NCBI RefSeq assembly: GCF_043951865.1
Contig: NZ_JBINJF010000013.1
Coordinates: forward strand, 57,660-121,659
Length of the DNA: 64,000 nt
From: JAMQKA01 sp043951865
GTDB lineage: Bacteria; Bacteroidota; Rhodothermia; Balneolales; Balneolaceae
Direction of reading: 5' to 3'
Positions 60,592-64,000 of the stretch are shown one piece after another. The translations under genes and the position numbers were made by a program. Numbering within the stretch: the stretch's first letter is position 1; every line of letters starts with the position of its first letter. The notes under the pieces were generated by a model. The model had not been told where the DNA came from and ran no database searches. It was given only the letters and a program-made list of their open reading frames with translations.

Positions 60592-61758
60592 GTGTCTGAA
60601 TCCAACAATCCTCTCTCCGCCAACTTCAGAATCGGATTTCTGGGCGCCGGGCAGCTCGCGCGCATGTCGGCCCTGCAAGCTTTTCGATATGGAATACAGG
60701 TCGGGGTATTTTCTGATCGACCGGAAAACGAACCGGTACAGTTCATGACTCCCTACTCCTCGACTGGCTCATTCGACAGCGTTGACGATATGGCTGTATT
60801 TGCCGCGAAAACGAATGTGCTTACGCTTGAAAACGAATTTATCAGTTCCGACATTCTGCAGGCGGTACAGGATCAAAGCGGCGTACCGATCTGGCCCTCT
60901 CCCTCCTCTTTTTCTCTTATTGAAAATAAACTTGTTGAGAAGCAGACATTTGAAAATGCGGGCATCCCCGTGACCCCATACGCTCTGATTGAATCGGAAG
61001 AGGACCTGCAGGCGTTTGGAGAACGGCATGGCTGGCCATACCTGCTCAAATCCTCAAAAGGGGGATATGACGGGTACGGCAATGAAACGGTTGATAATGC
61101 AGAGGAAGCCCGACAATCTTTTAAGAATCTTGGCGGAACAGATGGACACGATATCATTGCCGAGGCGTTTGTCGATTTTACGCATGAGCTGGCAGTGCAG
61201 GTGGCCCGCAATGAAACCGGCACACAGGTGTACCCCTGTTGTCAAACCGTACAGCAAGACCATATCTGCGTGGCCGTGCTCTCTCCTGCACCGGTTGACC
61301 CCGAGATACAGAACAAGGCGCAGCAGCTGGCGGTACAGGCAACGGAGGCGATCGACGGGAAAGGCATTTTTGCCTATGAATTTTTCCTGAAAAAAGATGG
61401 GAGCCTGCTGCTTAATGAATCGGCCCCGCGCCCCCACAACTCTGGCCATTATACGATTGAAGGGGCGGTTACATCCCAGTTTGAAAACCACATGCGGGCC
61501 GTGCTTGGCTTACCGCTGGGCAGTACCAGCCTGCGGGCCCCCGCCGTGGCGATGATCAATCTGCTGGGAACCGACAGGCGTGACGCGCAGGTCGACTTTG
61601 TGCTGAACGCCCTGGAGGCAAGCGATGGACATCTCCATGTGTACGGAAAACTGGACAGCCGCCCCGGTCGCAAGATGGGACACTACACTCTGCTGGGAGA
61701 TAATCTTGATGCGACCTATGAAAAAGCCGGGAAGCTGACGGCTCCGATCCGGATCTAA
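60592..61758 (+). CDS. purK: 5-(carboxyamino)imidazole ribonucleotide synthase PurK
   Basis: This is an ATP-grasp enzyme that carboxylates AIR to N5-CAIR with bicarbonate in purine synthesis. The 388 residues show the N-terminal GFLGAGQLARMSALQA, LTLENEFI, the ATP-grasp lysine region PYLLKSSKGGYDGYGN, EAFVDFTHELAVQVAR, GIFAYEFFL and NESAPRPHNSGHYTIEG, and the C-terminal GRKMGHYTLLGD. The start is a GTG at 60592; no ATG is better placed. It works directly before PurE, whose gene lies 288 bp downstream, past a repeat. Confidence 0.96.
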   Translation: MSESNNPLSANFRIGFLGAGQLARMSALQAFRYGIQVGVFSDRPENEPVQFMTPYSSTGSFDSVDDMAVFAAKTNVLTLENEFISSDILQAVQDQSGVPIWPSPSSFSLIENKLVEKQTFENAGIPVTPYALIESEEDLQAFGERHGWPYLLKSSKGGYDGYGNETVDNAEEARQSFKNLGGTDGHDIIAEAFVDFTHELAVQVARNETGTQVYPCCQTVQQDHICVAVLSPAPVDPEIQNKAQQLAVQATEAIDGKGIFAYEFFLKKDGSLLLNESAPRPHNSGHYTIEGAVTSQFENHMRAVLGLPLGSTSLRAPAVAMINLLGTDRRDAQVDFVLNALEASDGHLHVYGKLDSRPGRKMGHYTLLGDNLDATYEKAGKLTAPIRI

Positions 61759-61836
61759 CAACATTGAAAGCGAAGGCGTAGGGTCAGAGGTGGAAAATAT
61801 GTTGGCATGTTGACGGCGCTAATATTCATTTTCAGA

Positions 61837-61854
61837 GTAACGCTCTAGCGTTAC
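61837..61854. terminator. Hairpin downstream of purK
   Basis: GTAACGCTCTAGCGTTAC forms an 8-bp stem with a 2-nt loop 78 bp past the purK stop. No U-tract follows, so termination is uncertain. Confidence 0.4.
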
Positions 61855-61883
61855 GTTTCGCCCGGCGGCCCCGGCATATTTTC

Positions 61884-62006
61884 TATAGGGATCCTTTGCA
61901 GAACCTGTTATTTTGTTGGGAGTTGGTTATACCACCAACCTTATTGATTGTTTAAACGGGAGTAGAACTCTCTAAATACGAGGTATGGGGGGCAAAACCC
62001 TCAATA
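61884..62006. repeat. Dispersed repeat, copy B (upstream of purE)
   Basis: About 120 bp, a diverged copy of 58258-58374 in the same orientation, with a short extra segment (TACCACCAACC) not in copy A. It ends about 40 bp before purE. Confidence 0.75.
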
Positions 62007-62046
62007 TTTTATTCAACACGTAAACCAAAATTCAAGCAATTACATT

Positions 62047-62538
62047 ATGAGCCAAGCCAATCCCGAAGTCGGTGTTATCATGGGAAGCGACAGCGACTGG
62101 CCCACCATGCGCGAAGCGTGCGATATCCTGGATGCATTCGGAATTGATTATGAAAAAAAGGTGGTTTCTGCCCATCGCACTCCCGATATGATGGCGGAGT
62201 ACGGTAAAACCGCCCGTGACCGGGGCCTCAAGGTTATTATTGCCGGTGCGGGGGGAGCTGCCCACCTGCCCGGAATGACGGCCGCTTATACCACGCTACC
62301 CGTCATCGGGGTTCCGGTAAAAACGAGCACACTCAGCGGACTTGACAGCCTCTACTCCATCGTTCAGATGCCCAACGGGGTGCCGGTGGCAACCGTGGCG
62401 ATCGGAAAAGCGTCCAATGCCGGATTGTTGGCGGCCCGAATATTGAGTACCCACAATAAAAACCTGGCCACGCGGCTGAAAGAATACCACGAGCAGATGG
62501 CGGAAGAATCGCGCCAAAAAACCGAAAACCTCAACTGA
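62047..62538 (+). CDS. purE: N5-CAIR mutase PurE
   Basis: PurE moves the carboxyl group of N5-CAIR to give CAIR in purine synthesis. The 163 residues show the substrate motif MGSDSDWPTM, SAHRTPDMM, AGAGGAAHLPGM and the loop PVKTSTLSGLDSLYSIVQM, then GVPVATVAIGKASNAGLLA. It acts as the short, class I type that requires PurK. ATG at 62047. A hairpin that may end the transcript follows. The pair purK-purE probably remains one unit functionally in spite of the repeat between them. Confidence 0.97.
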   Translation: MSQANPEVGVIMGSDSDWPTMREACDILDAFGIDYEKKVVSAHRTPDMMAEYGKTARDRGLKVIIAGAGGAAHLPGMTAAYTTLPVIGVPVKTSTLSGLDSLYSIVQMPNGVPVATVAIGKASNAGLLAARILSTHNKNLATRLKEYHEQMAEESRQKTENLN

Positions 62539-62560
62539 GATTATCGTAGTTGACATATCG

Positions 62561-62591
62561 AGGGGCTGCATTTGTATTTTACAAATCCCCT
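62561..62591 (+). terminator. Possible terminator after purE
   Basis: ATTTGTA / TACAAAT with a 3-nt loop is enclosed by AGGGG / CCCCT with a 4-nt bulge. It stands 23 bp past the purE stop. The following sequence is only moderately T-rich. Confidence 0.45.
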
Positions 62592-62765
62592 GTTTACTGA
62601 ACGGTTTTGCGGGATCCAAATTCTCACTCTTGCCGGCAAAAGGTGCCGGATTCTGATCTCTGCCATATATACTTATTTGACTCCGGCATCAGGAATTCCA
62701 GAATTTTTGGCACTTTGGTGAGCGGATTGATACAATTTCCATATTGATTACCTCAACAATCGCTG

Positions 62766-63701
62766 GTGAATCGAACCCACATTATAGCACTCAGTTTTTT
62801 TATCCTGGCTGCAGGAGGAGGTATCACCCTGTTCAGCTCAGGAGGTTCTGCTACTCAACAAACGCCTTCCTCAACTCCCTGCCGGGCTCCTGTTACGTAC
62901 CGTCTCGGGGATATCGATTCGCGTTTCAATATTGCCCGGCCAACCCTTGAGAAAATCATGCGGGAGGTAGAGGCGCTCTGGTCAATTCCCGGAGAAGGTG
63001 ATCTGGTATACTATCATGAACAGGGAGAAGTGACCATCAATTTTATCTACAGTTCGGAGCAGCAGTTCACAGAAAATGAAAAACAGCTTTCGAACCGAAT
63101 TGCCCGGACTCGTGAGCGTTTTAAAGCCCTGAAACAGGAGTATGCAAAACACTCAGAAACCTATCAGCAGCGGTTGGATACATTCAATCAAAAGGTGGAC
63201 CTCTACCACCAGGAGTTGGATAGTTTCAATACCAAAATATCGGAATGGAATCAATCGGGCGGGATTCCCGAAAGCGAAAAACCCCGCATAAAGGAGCAGC
63301 AGCAGGAACTCCAGGTACACAAACGGGAGCTGGATCGGGATCGCCGCGAGCTGACTGCGCTCGGGGAACAAGTAAATCGCCTGTCCGAGCAGCTTAATAG
63401 TATTGCAGACCGGCAGAACACGCTGGTCTACCACTACAATGAACGATACAGCCACATGAACGAGTTCAACCAAGGCAGCTATATGCAGACTGGCCAGCAA
63501 AAAAAGATCAATATCTACCAGTTTGATGATATCGACAATCTCCGGCTGGTGCTCGCTCACGAAGTGGGCCACGCACTGGGACTCCCACATGTTGAAAACC
63601 CCCGCTCCGTGATGTATTACCTGATGGACCGGCAGGATGTCTCCGGCCTACAGTTGTCGGCCGAAGACAGGGAAGCGTTGCGAACCGTCTGCGGTTCCTG
63701 A
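62766..63701 (+). CDS. Matrixin-like zinc metalloprotease with coiled coil
   Basis: This exported or membrane-anchored protein of 311 residues has a hydrophobic N-terminus (residues about 5-25), followed by YRLGDIDSRFNI, a start typical of bacterial matrixin-type domains. The catalytic zinc site is HEVGHALGLPH (His265, Glu266, His269, His275) with Met283 in a following SVMYYL turn. Between the first strands and the zinc site lies a charged helical region (about 95-230) predicted by eye to be a coiled coil, which interrupts the protease domain. The start is a GTG at 62766. Its substrate is unknown; nearby surface proteins are possible. Confidence 0.85.
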   Translation: MNRTHIIALSFFILAAGGGITLFSSGGSATQQTPSSTPCRAPVTYRLGDIDSRFNIARPTLEKIMREVEALWSIPGEGDLVYYHEQGEVTINFIYSSEQQFTENEKQLSNRIARTRERFKALKQEYAKHSETYQQRLDTFNQKVDLYHQELDSFNTKISEWNQSGGIPESEKPRIKEQQQELQVHKRELDRDRRELTALGEQVNRLSEQLNSIADRQNTLVYHYNERYSHMNEFNQGSYMQTGQQKKINIYQFDDIDNLRLVLAHEVGHALGLPHVENPRSVMYYLMDRQDVSGLQLSAEDREALRTVCGS

Positions 63702-63774
63702 TTTCCCGGCCTTGCCGGGCTCATGGTACAGACACCTGTCCGACAGAAATATTTCCAAAAATAACGCTTTCCCA

Positions 63775-63909
63775 TCAATCCCTGTAGGGGTCGATCGTCT
63801 GTATCGTCCCATCCGGATTATGGGTCAATTCAGTCATCTTGATATTCCGCAGGTGGGTTTGCCCGCCGGAAAGCTCTGCATCATGATAAAAAAGATACCA
63901 CTGCCCACT
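63775..63909 (-). pseudogene. C-terminal remnant of a GH43-type glycoside hydrolase
   Basis: The minus strand encodes GQWYLFYHDAELSGG, then HLRNIKMTELTHNPDG and IQTIDPYRD before TGA (63775). This matches the end of family GH43 enzymes (xylosidase/arabinofuranosidase type), where a WYLFYH strand and a VKV-type strand close the five-blade propeller. Upstream the frame stops at once in what looks like an insertion-sequence end, so the gene appears to be cut. The rest of the enzyme is not in the window. Confidence 0.6.
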
Positions 63910-64000
63910 AGTGTCCGGTTAAAAAGAAGATAATTCCGCGTAACTCTTTGTACAACAATGACATATAGATATTTTATTTTTAATCGATTTGAAATAAAAT
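63907..64000. mobile_element. Probable end of an insertion sequence
   Basis: The sequence ACTAGTGTCCGGTTAAAAAG begins exactly where the GH43 frame breaks. It resembles the terminal repeats of some transposase-encoding elements of Bacteroidota. The following AT-rich bases could be the element's leader; no transposase is visible before the window ends. Family unknown. Confidence 0.4.

Noticed and set aside
1..64000. CRISPR arrays, rRNA or tRNA genes, prophage
   Set aside because: Looked for regular spaced repeats, tRNA cloverleaf ends and phage structural genes in the intergenic regions; none seen.

Overview
The window comes from a bacterium of moderate GC content. Its gene set points to the Bacteroidota/Balneolota/Rhodothermota side of the tree, plausibly a Balneola-, Gracilimonas- or Fodinibius-like organism. 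The reasons are weak Shine-Dalgarno sites, a DUF4290-like protein, a eukaryotic-type (type II) glutamine synthetase, a classical menaquinone pathway, and several very large exported proteins built from TIG, PKD, Fn3 and PD40 modules. The placement is inference; no rRNA or tRNA is present to confirm it.

Left third (1-24 kb), mostly core metabolism. A cystathionine beta-synthase-type enzyme is cut by the window edge. It is followed by a small DUF4290-like gene, a GNAT acetyltransferase and a nearly complete menaquinone locus: menF-menD-menH, menB, and, after a convergent type II glutamine synthetase, menA-menC-menE. Next is a sugar-acid module: a 2-keto-3-deoxygalactonokinase-like kinase, a GntP-type permease, an AraD1/GguC-like protein and, on the other strand, KDPG aldolase. 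Then come purD, tpiA coupled to a thioredoxin-fold lipoprotein, gatB, a small membrane protein and agmatine deiminase (aguA). Three copies of a foldback, MITE-like repeat lie between these genes.

Middle (24-54 kb), a surface/export region. Five tightly spaced minus-strand genes encode, in transcription order, an outer-membrane beta-barrel, a giant 4059-residue exported protein, an Fn3 protein, an exported TPR protein and a TIG/PKD/PD40 protein. This block and a 2.1-kb gene-poor, apparently decayed stretch separate aguA from its usual partner aguB (N-carbamoylputrescine amidase). Beyond aguB lie three more surface lipoproteins: TIG+PD40, PD40, and PKD+beta-helix.

Right part (54-64 kb). A Sigma70_ECF-type sigma factor is followed by a membrane Ser/Thr kinase with C-terminal TPRs, a common regulatory pairing, oriented divergently from the lipoproteins. 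After this come an NAD(P)-binding protein, prfA, purK, purE and a matrixin-like zinc metalloprotease with a coiled coil. The window ends in the C-terminal remnant of a GH43-type glycosidase that appears to be interrupted by an insertion-sequence end. A second, unrelated dispersed repeat lies upstream of the NAD(P)-binding gene and of purE.

The best candidate for an undescribed system is the barrel/giant/Fn3/TPR/PD40 block at 24.4-45.5 kb. Its genes are arranged like an operon, nearly all are exported, and the giant protein has a large internal duplication and matches no full-length family that I know.
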